Shown here: positions 18,076 to 27,259 of the stretch, piece after piece | How the letters are laid out: every line of letters starts with the position of its first letter | Numbering within the stretch: position 1 is the stretch's first letter | Assembly (NCBI GenBank): GCA_963735455.1 | Contig: CAVTKZ010000001.1 | Location: 124,001-188,000, forward strand | Direction of reading: 5' to 3' | From: Palsa-1033 sp963735455 | GTDB lineage: Bacteria; Chloroflexota; Limnocylindria; Limnocylindrales; CSP1-4 | DNA length: 64,000 nt | Position numbers and translations under genes: made by a program | Notes under the pieces: generated by a model | The model's database searches: none | What the model saw: the letters and a program-made list of their open reading frames with translations, nothing else | What the model was told of the DNA's origin: nothing

Positions 18076-19784
18076 TCAGGGCACGACCAGGTGAACCGGG
18101 TTGCCCAGGACGTTGACCTCCCAGGTCGTCGTGTCGTTGCCGCCGGCAACCTGGTATTCGATCTTCCACCAGCCGGGCTGGGTCTCACCAGGAGGCGTAA
18201 GTCCGGTCGAGCCATAGGTCGTTGGCAGGGGGATCAGGATCTTCAGCCAGGAGTCGTTGAACGAGCTCGAGCCACCCTTGGCGGTCTGGACCACGCTCAC
18301 GTTGTTGTTGGCGCACAGGTCGCTGTTGCCGCTGATGCAGTTGGCGTCGCTCGAATAGTTGAAGGTGGCGTAGTTGTAGGCGCTGCCGTCCGGGCTGAGG
18401 ATGCGCAGGAAGGCATTGCCGCTGACGTCGCCCGGGTCGAACAGGTCGATCTCGATCGTCTTGCCGGCCGCGGTCTGGTCGATCTGGGCCAGGTACATCC
18501 GCTGGAAGCCGCTGCCCAGGATGTTGTAGCCGGCCATCCGGCCCAGGCCGTGGACCTGGGGCGAGCCGCCGCCGGTGACCTCGATCGACCAGGCATTCTC
18601 GGCCTGGGCGTCGAAGTTGGGATCACCGATCGCCGCGGACTGGACCTGGACCCGGTAGGTGCCGGCGGCCAGGCCGGTCGCCAGCGGCCACCACTTGTTG
18701 TGCCAGTAGCCGCCGACTGCCGGGTTGGCGATCGCCCCGGCGCCGCAATTGACCGCGGTCTTGCCATCTGTGCTCACGGCACCGACGACGGGGCCGCCGG
18801 GGGTCCCGTACGTACCGCTGGCGTCGAGCTGGAACTCCTGCTTGAACAGGTTCCCGGACGACGGCGACCTGGGTGTCGTCGGCCTGGGTGAAGGCCGTGT
18901 TGTTGGTGTTGAAGAGGGTGTACTTGGAGGTGACCGAGTAGTACTTGCCGGCCGTCCCGCCCCACTGTCGGCTGTTGTCGGCGTTGTAGTGGTCACCGGT
19001 CCCGACGCCGCCACCGACCGGGCAGAAGGTGGGGTCGAAGATGTACACGTTGCCGCCGTTGACCGGGACGACCACCTCGTAGTTGTAGGGCACCGGGTCG
19101 TAGTCGGGGTTCGTCCCGCCGGACGTGTTCGAGCCGGGGTGGAGGGTGTCGTTCAGGGGCGTGAAGGCATCGCCTTCGTTGTGCAGGTCACCCGAGGTCT
19201 GGAACGCGCCCCAGAAGCCCTTCGAGGCGAGCGTCCCGACACCGGTCGCGTTCGGGACGGCGGTGCTGCTGTCGCAGTTCAGGTCGGACGGCGTGGTCAG
19301 GCAGTAGACCCCGTAGTAGTTCTCGGGGCTGCCCATCGGCACCGGCTGGACGTAGATCGCCTTGGCCGTCCGAGTCGCAGTTGAACGAGGTGAGGCCGAA
19401 GACCCGGGCGAAGAAGGTCTGGACCGGGGTCGAGATCGTGACGTCGAGCTGGCGCGGATCGGTTCCGCCGTTGGCCGTGTCCTGGAGCGGCGTGATCGTC
19501 GTCCCGGCGCCGGGCACGTAGCCGTTCTTCTTGGCTTCGACCAGGGCGTAGGCATAGGCATTGGTCGTGCTGCCGGGCAGGTAGATCGCGCCGGCCAGGG
19601 CGGCCGCATCGGCGGCGCGCTGGACGCGCAGGCTGTTGGCCCAGTACCAGGACACGTCGACGACGACGGCCACGACCCCGATCAGGGCGATCAGGGCGCC
19701 GGCGAAGATGACCAGGACCTGGCCGTTCCGGCGGCGCGACGATCGGTTCACGACTGGCGGTGAGACGGGCTGCGTCGAAGGCAT
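18076..19784 (-). CDS. Large TadG-like surface protein 3 (two frame breaks)
   Basis: The best-preserved member of the TadG-like family after number 1, 568 residues once two extra bases are removed (near 19380, SFN|ATRTAKA, and near 18860). Membrane anchor NGQVLVIFAGALIALIGVVAV; motif LRVQRAADAAALAGAIYLPG; then PVPMGSPENYYGVYC, GFWGAFQTSGD, VYIFDPTFCPVGG, KYTLFNTNNTAFT and VQVQSAAIGDPNFDAQAENAW. The final part is MYLAQIDQTAAGKTIEIDL, WWKIEYQVAGGNDTTTWEV and LGNPVHLVVP. Paired cysteines are frequent, as expected for an extracytoplasmic protein. It lies 10 bases after the TadE gene at 19795. Confidence 0.78.
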
Positions 19785-19794
19785 GGCTCGGCCG

Positions 19795-20472
19795 TCAGTT
19801 CGTGGGATTCAGGGACATGACCGTCTTGTCGGTCATGGGCAGGGTCGCCGGGCCGGCGGGACCGAAGAACTTCTCGATCGCCCCGAGTGGCGTGATCATC
19901 GTGTACGTATAGGTCAGGCTGACCCCGACCGAGTCGGGCGGGCAGACGCTGCCGCTGCAGTACGCCAGGCAGGCGGGGTTTGCGCCACCGCACAGCCAGG
20001 TCACGGAGTGGCGGCTGCAGGCCGCCCAGTTGACCGTGCCCTGGGTGAAGGTGAACGAGCCGTCGTTCTTGTTCGTCCAGGTATTCGTCGTGCTGGCGCC
20101 CAGCGGATTGCCGTTCAGGTCCGACTGCCAGATCTTGATCGTCGCGACGGCGTTGGGGTAGCTGACGATCGGCGAGCCGGGGCTCTTGAGGACCTTGGTG
20201 ACGGCGCTGATGATCGCCGGGTCGATCGCGTTGCACTCGGCGCTCGTGGCGCCGGTGCCGCCGTTGGCCAGGGTCGCCGCCGCGCGGGCACCCTCGCGGG
20301 TCGCGTATTCGAGGCTGAGGTTGTGGGTGAACACGAACCCGAACTCGAGCATGCCCATCAGCAGGAGCAGGAAGACGGGCACGATGATCGCGAACTCGAC
20401 CATCCCCTGGCCGCGCTGGCCGTCGCGGGTGCGCCGGACATACGGCCGTCCGGCCAATCGGGTCAGGCTCAC
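19795..20472 (-). CDS. TadE-like pseudopilin
   Basis: An intact 225-residue protein. RGQGMVEFAIIVPVFLLLLMG is the TadE membrane helix with its conserved Glu, followed by LEYATREGARAAATLANGG. The extracellular part carries six or more cysteines (SRHSVTWLCGGANPACLAYC and GSVCPP) and ends VMSLNPTN. The start is GTG at 20472, overlapping the stop of the upstream TadE gene as GTGA. Paralogue of the gene at 14751. It is the second gene of the TadE-TadE-TadG-TadG transcript. Confidence 0.85.
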   Translation of the reverse strand: MSLTRLAGRPYVRRTRDGQRGQGMVEFAIIVPVFLLLLMGMLEFGFVFTHNLSLEYATREGARAAATLANGGTGATSAECNAIDPAIISAVTKVLKSPGSPIVSYPNAVATIKIWQSDLNGNPLGASTTNTWTNKNDGSFTFTQGTVNWAACSRHSVTWLCGGANPACLAYCSGSVCPPDSVGVSLTYTYTMITPLGAIEKFFGPAGPATLPMTDKTVMSLNPTN

Positions 20473-21086
20473 AGGACGGGCTCCATTTCCATCGCGTTGG
20501 ACTTGACGATCGTCCAGCCCGAGCCGGCGAAGCCGAGCAGGCCCTTGAGCGGCGTGTGCCACACGTACTGGTAGGTGATCTGGACGCCGATCGTGTCCAG
20601 GCCGGTGTGGCCGCTGGCGCAGGTCGAGCCGTTGATCACGTTGCAGCGGTTCGCCTCGGCGTAGCCGCTGGTCGTCTTTTGGTAGGGCAGGGTGAATGTC
20701 GATCCGCCGACAGTGCACGAGATCGTCATCGACGTGCTTCGGACGTAGGTATTGACGTTGGCCCCCAGCATCGCCCCAGTGGTCGCGTCGGCCCAGTAGA
20801 TCTGGACGTTGGTGATGTTGCTGGGCGCCGAGGGCCCATTGATGTCGTCTTCGATCTTCTTGAGGATCGCGCAGTCGGCGCCGGCGTTGCTGCCGGCCTC
20901 GGCCCCGACCAGCGAGGCATCGCGGGTCGCGTAGCTCGAGGCGAGGTTGGCGTTCATCAGGAAGCCGTACTCGATGACCGCGACGAGAAGGACCATGAAG
21001 ATCGGGAAGACGAAGGCGAACTCGACCAGGGCCTGGCCCTTGGAGTCCGGCTTCCGAGTCAGTCTGCGAAGGAGCGAGCGGATCAT
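20469..21086 (-). CDS. TadE-like pseudopilin
   Basis: A protein of 205 residues from the ATG at 21086 (MIRSLLRRLTRKPDSKGQAL). The TadE helix is QALVEFAFVFPIFMVLLVAV, then NLASSYATRDASLVGAEAG. Three cysteines are in the soluble part, and it ends AMEMEPVL, matching the gene at 15416. The frame runs further upstream, to ATG codons at 21131 and 21167; 21086 is chosen because TadE proteins usually have a short cytoplasmic tail. This is probably the first gene of the long minus-strand surface-protein operon; I see no convincing promoter in front of it. Confidence 0.8.
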   Translation of the reverse strand: MIRSLLRRLTRKPDSKGQALVEFAFVFPIFMVLLVAVIEYGFLMNANLASSYATRDASLVGAEAGSNAGADCAILKKIEDDINGPSAPSNITNVQIYWADATTGAMLGANVNTYVRSTSMTISCTVGGSTFTLPYQKTTSGYAEANRCNVINGSTCASGHTGLDTIGVQITYQYVWHTPLKGLLGFAGSGWTIVKSNAMEMEPVL

Positions 21087-21437
21087 CTTCTCCGACTTCC
21101 CTGTGGTTGCGTTCCTGAACTGGTTCGCCATCTCCAACGATGCTGTGGCGGCTGGCCCCCGTGCCATGGGCTGAAGGTCCTAGTCGGGCAGCCGCTGCCT
21201 CGTTGACCCCCCAAACATTGGGCACTCGACCTTTCGACCGACCTTGACATCCGGGCATCCATTCGGGCTATGCCGTGCGTGATTTCGGGGCAAGTGGTGC
21301 GCCGCCGCGCCAACCGGCGCCGGCGACCGGGGCGCAACCGGGCCGCAACCCGGGCCCGGCCACGAGCCCGCCCGGGCCCGGGTATCCTGTCGAGCGTCAG
21401 CTCTCCAATCGCGACCCGTCAGTCACAGGTGGTTTGC

Positions 21438-22688
21438 ATGAAGGTCGGTGTCGCCAGGGAAACAACGCCTGGCGAGCGGCGCGTCGCCCTGGTCCCCGAG
21501 GTCCTGGCCAAGCTGACCGCGGCCGGGCTGGAGGTCCTGGTCGAGGCCGGGGCAGGCTCCGGGGCGGCGATCCCGGATGGGGCCTATGTCGAAGCGGGCG
21601 CCCGGATCGTGTCCACGGCCGACCTGTACGGCCAGTCGGACGTGGTCCTGAAGGTCCAGAAGCCGTCCCCGGCTGAGGTCGGCCTGCTCCGCCAGGGCCA
21701 GGCCATCGTCGGCTTCCTGCAGCCGCTCATCGATCCCCAGCTGGCCGCCGCGCTGGCGGCCCGAGGGGTCACCGCGATCAGCCTCGATGCTCTGCCCCGG
21801 ACCCTCTCGCGGGCGCAGTCGATGGACGCCCTCAGCTCGCAGGCCAACGTCGGCGGCTACAAGGCGGTCCTGATCGCGGCCAACGCCTTCGGGCGCTACT
21901 TCCCGCTCCTGACGACGGCCGCGGGGACGGCCAAGCCGGCCAACGTCCTGGTCCTGGGGATCGGGGTGGCCGGTCTCCAGGCGATCGGCACCGCCCGCCG
22001 GCTGGGGGCCGTGGTCAAGGCCTACGACGTCCGCTCCGAGACGAAGGAGCAGGCCCAGTCACTGGGCGCCCAGTTCCTGGTCCTCAAGTCGCTCGGCGAC
22101 GCGTCGGGCAGCGGCGGCTACGCCCGGGAGCTGACGGCCGAGGAACGGGCGGCCCAGCAGAACGAGCTGAACGGCTACATCGGCGGCATGGATGTCGTGA
22201 TCACCACCGCCCAGGTGCCCGGCCGGCGGCCGCCGGTCCTGGTCACGGCCGAGGCGGTTGGCCTGATGAAGTCGGGCTCGGTGATCGTGGACATGGCCGC
22301 ATCCGCCCTGGGCGGCAACTGCGAGCTGTCCAAGGTCGGCGAGACGATCGTGACCGACAACGGGGTAACGATCATCGCCCCCGACAACCTGCCGGCCACG
22401 ATGCCCGCCGGCTCGTCGGCTTTCTACGCCCGGAACGTCTCGGCCCTGCTCCTCCACTTCGTCAAGGATGGCGCGATGAACTACGACTTCGACGAGGAGA
22501 TCACGGCCGGCACGGTGATCAGCCATGGTGGCGCAGTGGTCCAGGCGGCGACGAAGAAGCTGCTCGAGCCTGCGGCTCCCGCGGCTCCCACGGCCACGGC
22601 GGCTCCGGCGGCTCCGGCATCGGTCGAGGCGCCGGCCGCGCCGCCTCCAGCGGCTGCTCCGCCGTCGAGTGGCGGGACGGGCGCATGA
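21438..22688 (+). CDS. pntAA: NAD(P) transhydrogenase subunit alpha part 1
   Basis: The 416-residue NAD(H)-binding subunit (domain I) of the proton-translocating transhydrogenase. It starts MKVGVARETTPGERRVALVP. The Rossmann segment VLVLGIGVAGLQAIGTARRLG is near residue 170, followed by KAYDVRSETKEQAQSLGA. Other family segments are TAQVPGRRPPVLVTAEAV, VIVDMAASALGGNCEL and APDNLPATMPAGSSAFYARN. The last ~45 residues are an Ala/Pro tail not found in all homologues. A TATCCT box at 21382 suggests a ~50-base leader. The PntAB gene overlaps its stop by four bases. Confidence 0.95.
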   Translation: MKVGVARETTPGERRVALVPEVLAKLTAAGLEVLVEAGAGSGAAIPDGAYVEAGARIVSTADLYGQSDVVLKVQKPSPAEVGLLRQGQAIVGFLQPLIDPQLAAALAARGVTAISLDALPRTLSRAQSMDALSSQANVGGYKAVLIAANAFGRYFPLLTTAAGTAKPANVLVLGIGVAGLQAIGTARRLGAVVKAYDVRSETKEQAQSLGAQFLVLKSLGDASGSGGYARELTAEERAAQQNELNGYIGGMDVVITTAQVPGRRPPVLVTAEAVGLMKSGSVIVDMAASALGGNCELSKVGETIVTDNGVTIIAPDNLPATMPAGSSAFYARNVSALLLHFVKDGAMNYDFDEEITAGTVISHGGAVVQAATKKLLEPAAPAAPTATAAPAAPASVEAPAAPPPAAAPPSSGGTGA

Positions 22689-23014
22689 GCACCGACCTGC
22701 TCAACGCGCTGGCCCTCTTCGTGCTGGCGATCCTGGTCGGCTTCGAGGTGATCAGCAAGGTCCCGGCCACCCTCCACACGCCGCTGATGTCGGGCGCCAA
22801 CTCGATCCACGGCATCGTCCTCGTCGGGGCGATGCTGATCGCGGCCGAGGCCGACAACCCGCTGAGCTACCTGCTGGCCTTCGTGGCGATGACCTTCGGG
22901 GCGATGAACGTCGTCGGCGGCTACGTGGTCACCGACCGGATGCTCCAGATGTTCCGCAAGAAGGCGCCGGCCAAGCCGGCCGCTGGCGCCGAGTCGAGCG
23001 AGGGCCAGGCCTGA
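22685..23014 (+). CDS. pntAB: NAD(P) transhydrogenase subunit alpha part 2
   Basis: A 109-residue membrane subunit with three to four helices (LNALALFVLAILVGFEVI, then GANSIHGIVLVGAMLIAA and YLLAFVAMTFGAMNVVGGY). VTDRMLQMFRKK is at the cytoplasmic end. This is the split form of PntA, in which the transmembrane part is a separate chain, as in many Chloroflexota, alphaproteobacteria and cyanobacteria. It overlaps pntAA (ATGA) and pntB at both ends, so the three subunits are translationally coupled. Confidence 0.95.
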   Translation: MSTDLLNALALFVLAILVGFEVISKVPATLHTPLMSGANSIHGIVLVGAMLIAAEADNPLSYLLAFVAMTFGAMNVVGGYVVTDRMLQMFRKKAPAKPAAGAESSEGQA

Positions 23015-24459
23015 TGTCGCAGGCCTGGATCTACACGGTCGTCTACTTCGCCTGGCTGATCGGGGCGGCCTGCTTCGTCCTCGGCCTGCACCTGATGAAC
23101 TCGCCGGCGACGGGCCGCAACGGCAACCGGCTGAGTGCTTCGGGCATGGTGATCGCAGTCGGCGCGACGCTGGTCGACCTGATCGTCCGGCCGGAGGGCC
23201 TGAGCACGGTCGCCCTGGTCATCATCGTGGTCGGCTTCCTGCTCGGCGGCGGGGCCGGCCTGTACACCGCCCGGACGGTGAAGATGACCGCGATGCCCCA
23301 GCTGGTGTCGCTGTTCAACGCGGTTGGCGGCGGGGCCGCGGCGCTGGTCGCGATCGATGACTTCGTCCGGCTGGCCGGGGGCGGCGGCGCCGACCTGTCG
23401 ACGACCGTCTTCGTCGTCCTCGGCGCGGTCTTCGGCTCGGTCACCTTCACCGGCTCGCTGATCGCCGGGGGCAAGCTCCAGGGCCTGATCCCGGGCAAGC
23501 CGATCGTGGTCCCCGGCGGCCAGATCCTGACGATCGCCGTCGCCCTGGTGGCGATTGTCGGCACGGTCGTCCTGATCCTGGGCGCGGCTGGCACGTTCGC
23601 CCTGAGCTCGACGGTCACCGTCCTGGTCCTGGCCCTGATCGTGGCGGCGGGCCTGGTCTTCGGGGTCACCATGGTCCTGCCGATCGGCGGGGCCGACATG
23701 CCGGTCGTGATCAGCCTGCTCAACGCACTCACCGGCACGGCCGCCGCGATGGCCGGCTTCGTGATCGGCAACCCGGTCCTGATCATCGCCGGCGCCCTGG
23801 TCGGCGCCTCGGGCACGATCCTGACCAACCTGATGGCGACGGCCATGAACCGCTCGGTCCTGAACATCCTGGCCGGCGGCTTCGGCACCGGCGACTCGGC
23901 GGCAGGTGCCGTGGTGGGCGGCGCCGGCGGCTCGGTCCGCGAGATCTCGGCCGACGACGCGGCGATCCAGCTGGCCTACGCCCAGAGCGTGATCATCGTC
24001 CCGGGCTACGGCCTGGCCGTTGCCCAGGCCCAGCACCAGGTCCGCGAGCTGGCCGAGCTGCTCGAGGCCAAGGGCGTCGACGTGAAGTACGCGATCCACC
24101 CGGTGGCCGGCCGGATGCCGGGCCACATGAACGTCCTGCTGGCCGAGGCCAACGTGCCCTACCCCCAGCTCAAGGAGATGGACGAGATCAACCCCGATTT
24201 CGAGCGCTGCGACGTGGCCCTGGTCGTGGGCGCCAACGACGTGACCAATCCGGCGGCGCGCAACCCCGGCTCGCCCGTTTCGGGGATGCCGATCCTCGAC
24301 GTCGACCACGCCAAGTCGATCATCGTGATCAAGCGCTCGATGGGCCGCGGCTACGCCGGGATCGACAACGAGCTCTACTCGAACCCCAAGACCGGGATGC
24401 TCTTCGCCGACGCCAAGGAGGGCCTCGCCGCGCTGACTGCGGCGGTCAAGGCGGTCTAG
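23014..24459 (+). CDS. pntB: NAD(P) transhydrogenase subunit beta
   Basis: A 481-residue subunit with about nine membrane helices, then the NADP(H)-binding domain III. Domain III is visible from residue ~310: AQSVIIVPGYGLAVAQAQHQ, KYAIHPVAGRMPGHMNVLLAEA, VVGANDVTNPAARN, then VIKRSMGRGYAGIDNELYSN. The complex couples hydride transfer between NADH and NADP+ to proton movement and supplies NADPH. It starts on ATG 23014, overlapping the pntAB stop. Its TAG stop overlaps the convergent radC stop. Confidence 0.96.
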   Translation: MSQAWIYTVVYFAWLIGAACFVLGLHLMNSPATGRNGNRLSASGMVIAVGATLVDLIVRPEGLSTVALVIIVVGFLLGGGAGLYTARTVKMTAMPQLVSLFNAVGGGAAALVAIDDFVRLAGGGGADLSTTVFVVLGAVFGSVTFTGSLIAGGKLQGLIPGKPIVVPGGQILTIAVALVAIVGTVVLILGAAGTFALSSTVTVLVLALIVAAGLVFGVTMVLPIGGADMPVVISLLNALTGTAAAMAGFVIGNPVLIIAGALVGASGTILTNLMATAMNRSVLNILAGGFGTGDSAAGAVVGGAGGSVREISADDAAIQLAYAQSVIIVPGYGLAVAQAQHQVRELAELLEAKGVDVKYAIHPVAGRMPGHMNVLLAEANVPYPQLKEMDEINPDFERCDVALVVGANDVTNPAARNPGSPVSGMPILDVDHAKSIIVIKRSMGRGYAGIDNELYSNPKTGMLFADAKEGLAALTAAVKAV

Positions 24460-25232
24460 CGGCTCGGCTCGGGTCCGCCGCTGGAGCGGCCGAAGGCGAC
24501 GCCCCGTTCTCGCAGGGAGACGAAGGCGTCGTGGCCGATCACGAGGTGGTCGAGCAGCTCGATGTCCAGGAGCCGGCCGGCGGCCAGCGCTTCGGCGGTC
24601 AGGTGCAGGTCGTCCGGTGACGGCGTCGGGTCGCCCGACGGGTGGTTGTGGACGAGGATGATCCCCGAGGCGTTGAGCCGGACGGCGTCGCGGTACAGCT
24701 CGCCGACCCGGACCAGGCTCGAGCTGACGTTGCCCTGGTAGACGGTCGAGACGCGCAGGACGGCGTTCTTCGTGTTGAGCAGGACGACCCGCAGCTCTTC
24801 GCGCTCGAGGCGGCCCATCTGGAGGATCAGCCGCTCGGCAACGTCGCGCGGCGCCCGGATCGTCCAGCGCCCGGTCGGCCAGTCGGCGAGCAGCCGCCGG
24901 CCGAGCTCGAACGCGGCGCTCAGCTGGGCGGCCCTGGCCGGACCGATCCCGGGGATTGCCGCGAGCTCCGTATCAGACGCGCGCGCGAGGCCGGTCAGCC
25001 CATCGTGGCGGGCGAGGGCCTCCTCAGCCAGGTCGACGGCGTTCATCCCCCTGGCGCCGGTACCCCAGATGAGCGCGATCAGCTCGGCCGCATTCAATCC
25101 ACCCGGGCCGCGCAGGGCAAGCCGCTCGCGGGGCCGCTCGGCCTGGGGCACCTCGCGCAGCGCCCGGCCAACGCGACCACCACGATCCGAGGCCGACGGA
25201 TCGAAGACGAGCGGCGTGAATGGATTCGTCAC
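24456..25232 (-). CDS. radC: RadC-family JAB/MPN domain protein
   Basis: A 258-residue protein. The N-terminal part resembles UPF0758 (RERLALRGPGGLNAAELIALI and IPGIGPARAAQLSAAFELGRR, a helix-hairpin-helix). The C-terminal JAMM metal site is ILVHNHPSGDPTPSPDD, and the family ending LLDHLVIG...FVSLRERG is present. RadC's role in DNA repair is doubtful; the JAMM domain suggests a metalloprotease-like or nuclease-associated activity. GTG at 25232 is chosen because GAGG lies 5 bases upstream; an ATG at 25292 lacks a site. It converges with pntB, with a short overlap. Confidence 0.93.
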   Translation of the reverse strand: MTNPFTPLVFDPSASDRGGRVGRALREVPQAERPRERLALRGPGGLNAAELIALIWGTGARGMNAVDLAEEALARHDGLTGLARASDTELAAIPGIGPARAAQLSAAFELGRRLLADWPTGRWTIRAPRDVAERLILQMGRLEREELRVVLLNTKNAVLRVSTVYQGNVSSSLVRVGELYRDAVRLNASGIILVHNHPSGDPTPSPDDLHLTAEALAAGRLLDIELLDHLVIGHDAFVSLRERGVAFGRSSGGPEPSR

Positions 25233-25370
25233 GGGGACCTCGCGCAGCCGGGCTGGGTGGTGTCCCCGACTCCGTACAACGGAGCCCGCCAATTCCTCCG
25301 CCGTCCGGAGCCGGGAACACGACGAACGCTAGCGAGGAGCGATCACCGGCCGATCACCACCCGGTGCACC

Positions 25371-25406
25371 CGCCGCTCCAGCCGCCGCTCCAGCCGCCGC
25401 TCCAGC
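25371..25406. repeat. Three perfect tandem copies of a 12-base unit
   Basis: CGCCGCTCCAGC is repeated three times without gap or mismatch in the space between radC and the CPBP protease gene. There is no coding frame over it. It could arise by replication slippage; too short to be a CRISPR or attachment structure. Confidence 0.85.
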
Positions 25407-25463
25407 CGCGCCGGCCCACGACTCGCGGCCGGAACCACGGACGGACCCTGACCAAGCCCCGAT

Positions 25464-26495
25464 TCAGGCGCCGACCGACAGGCCGACCAGGAGGAGCGGG
25501 ATCGCGTTGAACATCGCGTGCAGCCCGAACGAGGAAGCGAGTGAGCCGCGCCGGATGAAGATCCAGCCCAGGGCGATCGCCACCGGCAGGCGGGCGACGA
25601 AGGCGATCAGCGCGTCCGCCGGCGTGCCGCTCAGGGTCAGCACGTGGGCGGCGCAGAAGAGCAGGGCGGCCCGCAGAATCCCCGTCCGGACGCCCAGGCC
25701 GCGGACCCAGGCGGTCGTCGCAAAGCCGCGGTAGAAGAGCTCTTCGCCGAACGGCGCGATCAGGATCCCCGAGATCAGGTTGATCGCGGCGTCGGCCGGG
25801 GTCAGGGCGACCGGCAGCGGACCAGGCGGGGCCGTGCCCAGGCTCCGGATCAGGAGGCTGCTCAGGCCGACGGTCACGAACAGGACCGGGACGGCGACGA
25901 TCATCCCCTCGAGCAGGTCGCGGACGAGGGTGGCCAGCTTCAGCCGGTCGAACGGCCGCGTCGGCAGGCCCAGCTCGGCCCAGCTCAGCGAACCCGACCC
26001 GACGACCAGGATCGCGACCATCAGGACCGCGCAGCCGTTGATGATCAGCAGCCCGGCGAGGGCCTCGACAGCCGTGCCGGACTGCACGCCGAGGGCCTTG
26101 AGCGGCAGGAAGATGATCAGCTCGAGGAACAGGGTCAGGGCGACATACGCCCCGAAGACGATGACCGGCGATGGGCCCCGATAGGCCAGGCTGCCGGCGG
26201 CCTGGCGCTCGATGGCCTGCGCTCCAGCCGCGGCGGCGAGGCCGGTCGACAGGAGCAGGGTCCCGGCTCCGAGGAGCACCGCCCCGGGCACGTCCGAGGA
26301 CTGGGCCAGCAGGACGACCAGGATCGTGGCGACCCCCAGCAGGCTGGCCAGCCAGCCGACGAGGTACAGGCCGGGCGCCTGGCGCCCATCGAGCGAGAAG
26401 GTGCGGATCCCGGGTCGGCCCCCGGGCGGCGGATCGACGATCGCCGCGTCCGCCGCGCCTGGCTCGGGCGGGCCGAGGTCGCCCGGCCCGGTCAA
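25464..26495 (-). CDS. CPBP-family intramembrane metalloprotease
   Basis: A 343-residue membrane protein with about eight helices. The CPBP/Abi motifs are visible: APFGEELFYRGFATTAWV (EExxxR), then LLFCAAHVLTLSG (His) and GLHAMFNAIPL (HxxxN). The family includes prenyl endopeptidases (Rce1-like) and proteins that process bacteriocins or signalling peptides; the substrate here is unknown. The most likely start is TTG at 26495, overlapping the TGA stop of the zinc-ribbon gene (TTGA), so expression is probably coupled. An Ala/Pro-rich stretch of ~45 residues precedes the first helix. Confidence 0.85.
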   Translation of the reverse strand: MTGPGDLGPPEPGAADAAIVDPPPGGRPGIRTFSLDGRQAPGLYLVGWLASLLGVATILVVLLAQSSDVPGAVLLGAGTLLLSTGLAAAAGAQAIERQAAGSLAYRGPSPVIVFGAYVALTLFLELIIFLPLKALGVQSGTAVEALAGLLIINGCAVLMVAILVVGSGSLSWAELGLPTRPFDRLKLATLVRDLLEGMIVAVPVLFVTVGLSSLLIRSLGTAPPGPLPVALTPADAAINLISGILIAPFGEELFYRGFATTAWVRGLGVRTGILRAALLFCAAHVLTLSGTPADALIAFVARLPVAIALGWIFIRRGSLASSFGLHAMFNAIPLLLVGLSVGA

Positions 26496-27181
26496 CGCTC
26501 GGGCAGCGGGTCGGGTGCCGGCCGGGCCGGCCGCGGGCCGCTCGCCCGGGGCGACCTCCGCGTTCGGGTCGTCTCGCTGTCGATGTCGGTCGTGATCACC
26601 GGCGCGTCGACGGCGCTGGCCACGCTGGCCGCCGCAGCGACGGCCGCGGCCGCCACCGGATACGGCGCCGGAGTGGCTCCGACCATCGCCCCGATCGGGT
26701 CGCGACGCTCGAAGTCCTTGCCGCACCAGGCGCACAGCGACCAGTCGAGGCCGACCAGCCGGTTGCAGTTCGGGCAGACGCGGTTGAGCCGGGTCCGGCA
26801 GGTCGGGCAGATCAGCCATTGCTCACCGACCCGCCGGGCGCAGGTCGGGCAATGGGGCACGGCGTCGACCTCGTTGAGGAGGGCCTCCTCGGCGAGAGAG
26901 CGTTCGGTCGCCTCGGCCACCTTCTCGTGGGGCCGGATCAGGCGGTAGATCAGGGCCGCGAACAGGAACAGGACCGGCGTGAACAGGATGATCAGGCTGG
27001 CCGCGACGTAGGGCAGGACCGGGTTGTCGGACCGGGTCTGCATGTCCCGGAACGCCCAGTAGGCGGTGGCGATCCAGATGACCACGATGTAGGCCGCGAT
27101 CGCCTTCAGGCCGAACTGGATGACCGGTGAATCGAAGAAGCCGCCGAGGGCGCTGCCTATCGTGCTGAGAACCTGGTCCAT
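26492..27181 (-). CDS. Membrane protein with double zinc ribbon
   Basis: An intact 229-residue protein. Two membrane segments (residues ~24-42 and ~58-80) are followed by a polar helix. A double zinc ribbon spans about residues 108-155, with cysteine pairs CPTC, CPTC, CPNC and CAWC. The C-terminal ~70 residues are Ala/Pro/Arg-rich and probably disordered. This architecture is common in Chloroflexota and Actinobacteria, but the function is unknown. It is in a minus-strand group with two other zinc-ribbon proteins (27260 and 33244). Confidence 0.8.
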   Translation of the reverse strand: MDQVLSTIGSALGGFFDSPVIQFGLKAIAAYIVVIWIATAYWAFRDMQTRSDNPVLPYVAASLIILFTPVLFLFAALIYRLIRPHEKVAEATERSLAEEALLNEVDAVPHCPTCARRVGEQWLICPTCRTRLNRVCPNCNRLVGLDWSLCAWCGKDFERRDPIGAMVGATPAPYPVAAAAVAAAASVASAVDAPVITTDIDSETTRTRRSPRASGPRPARPAPDPLPER

Positions 27182-27259
27182 CGGCTGGGCCCCGTGCCTC
27201 CTGCGCCTGGAGACGACCTGCGTCTGCCGTGGGGCAGTGTATCAGGGGTCTCGTGGGGC

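Noticed and set aside
22921..24309. Long minus-strand frame opposite pntB
   Set aside because: Rich in His, Asp and Arg with no hydrophobic or catalytic pattern; antisense of the membrane subunit.
25371..25406. Tandem repeats as a possible CRISPR array
   Set aside because: The units are 12 bases with no spacers, and no cas gene is present. No CRISPR array was seen anywhere in the window.
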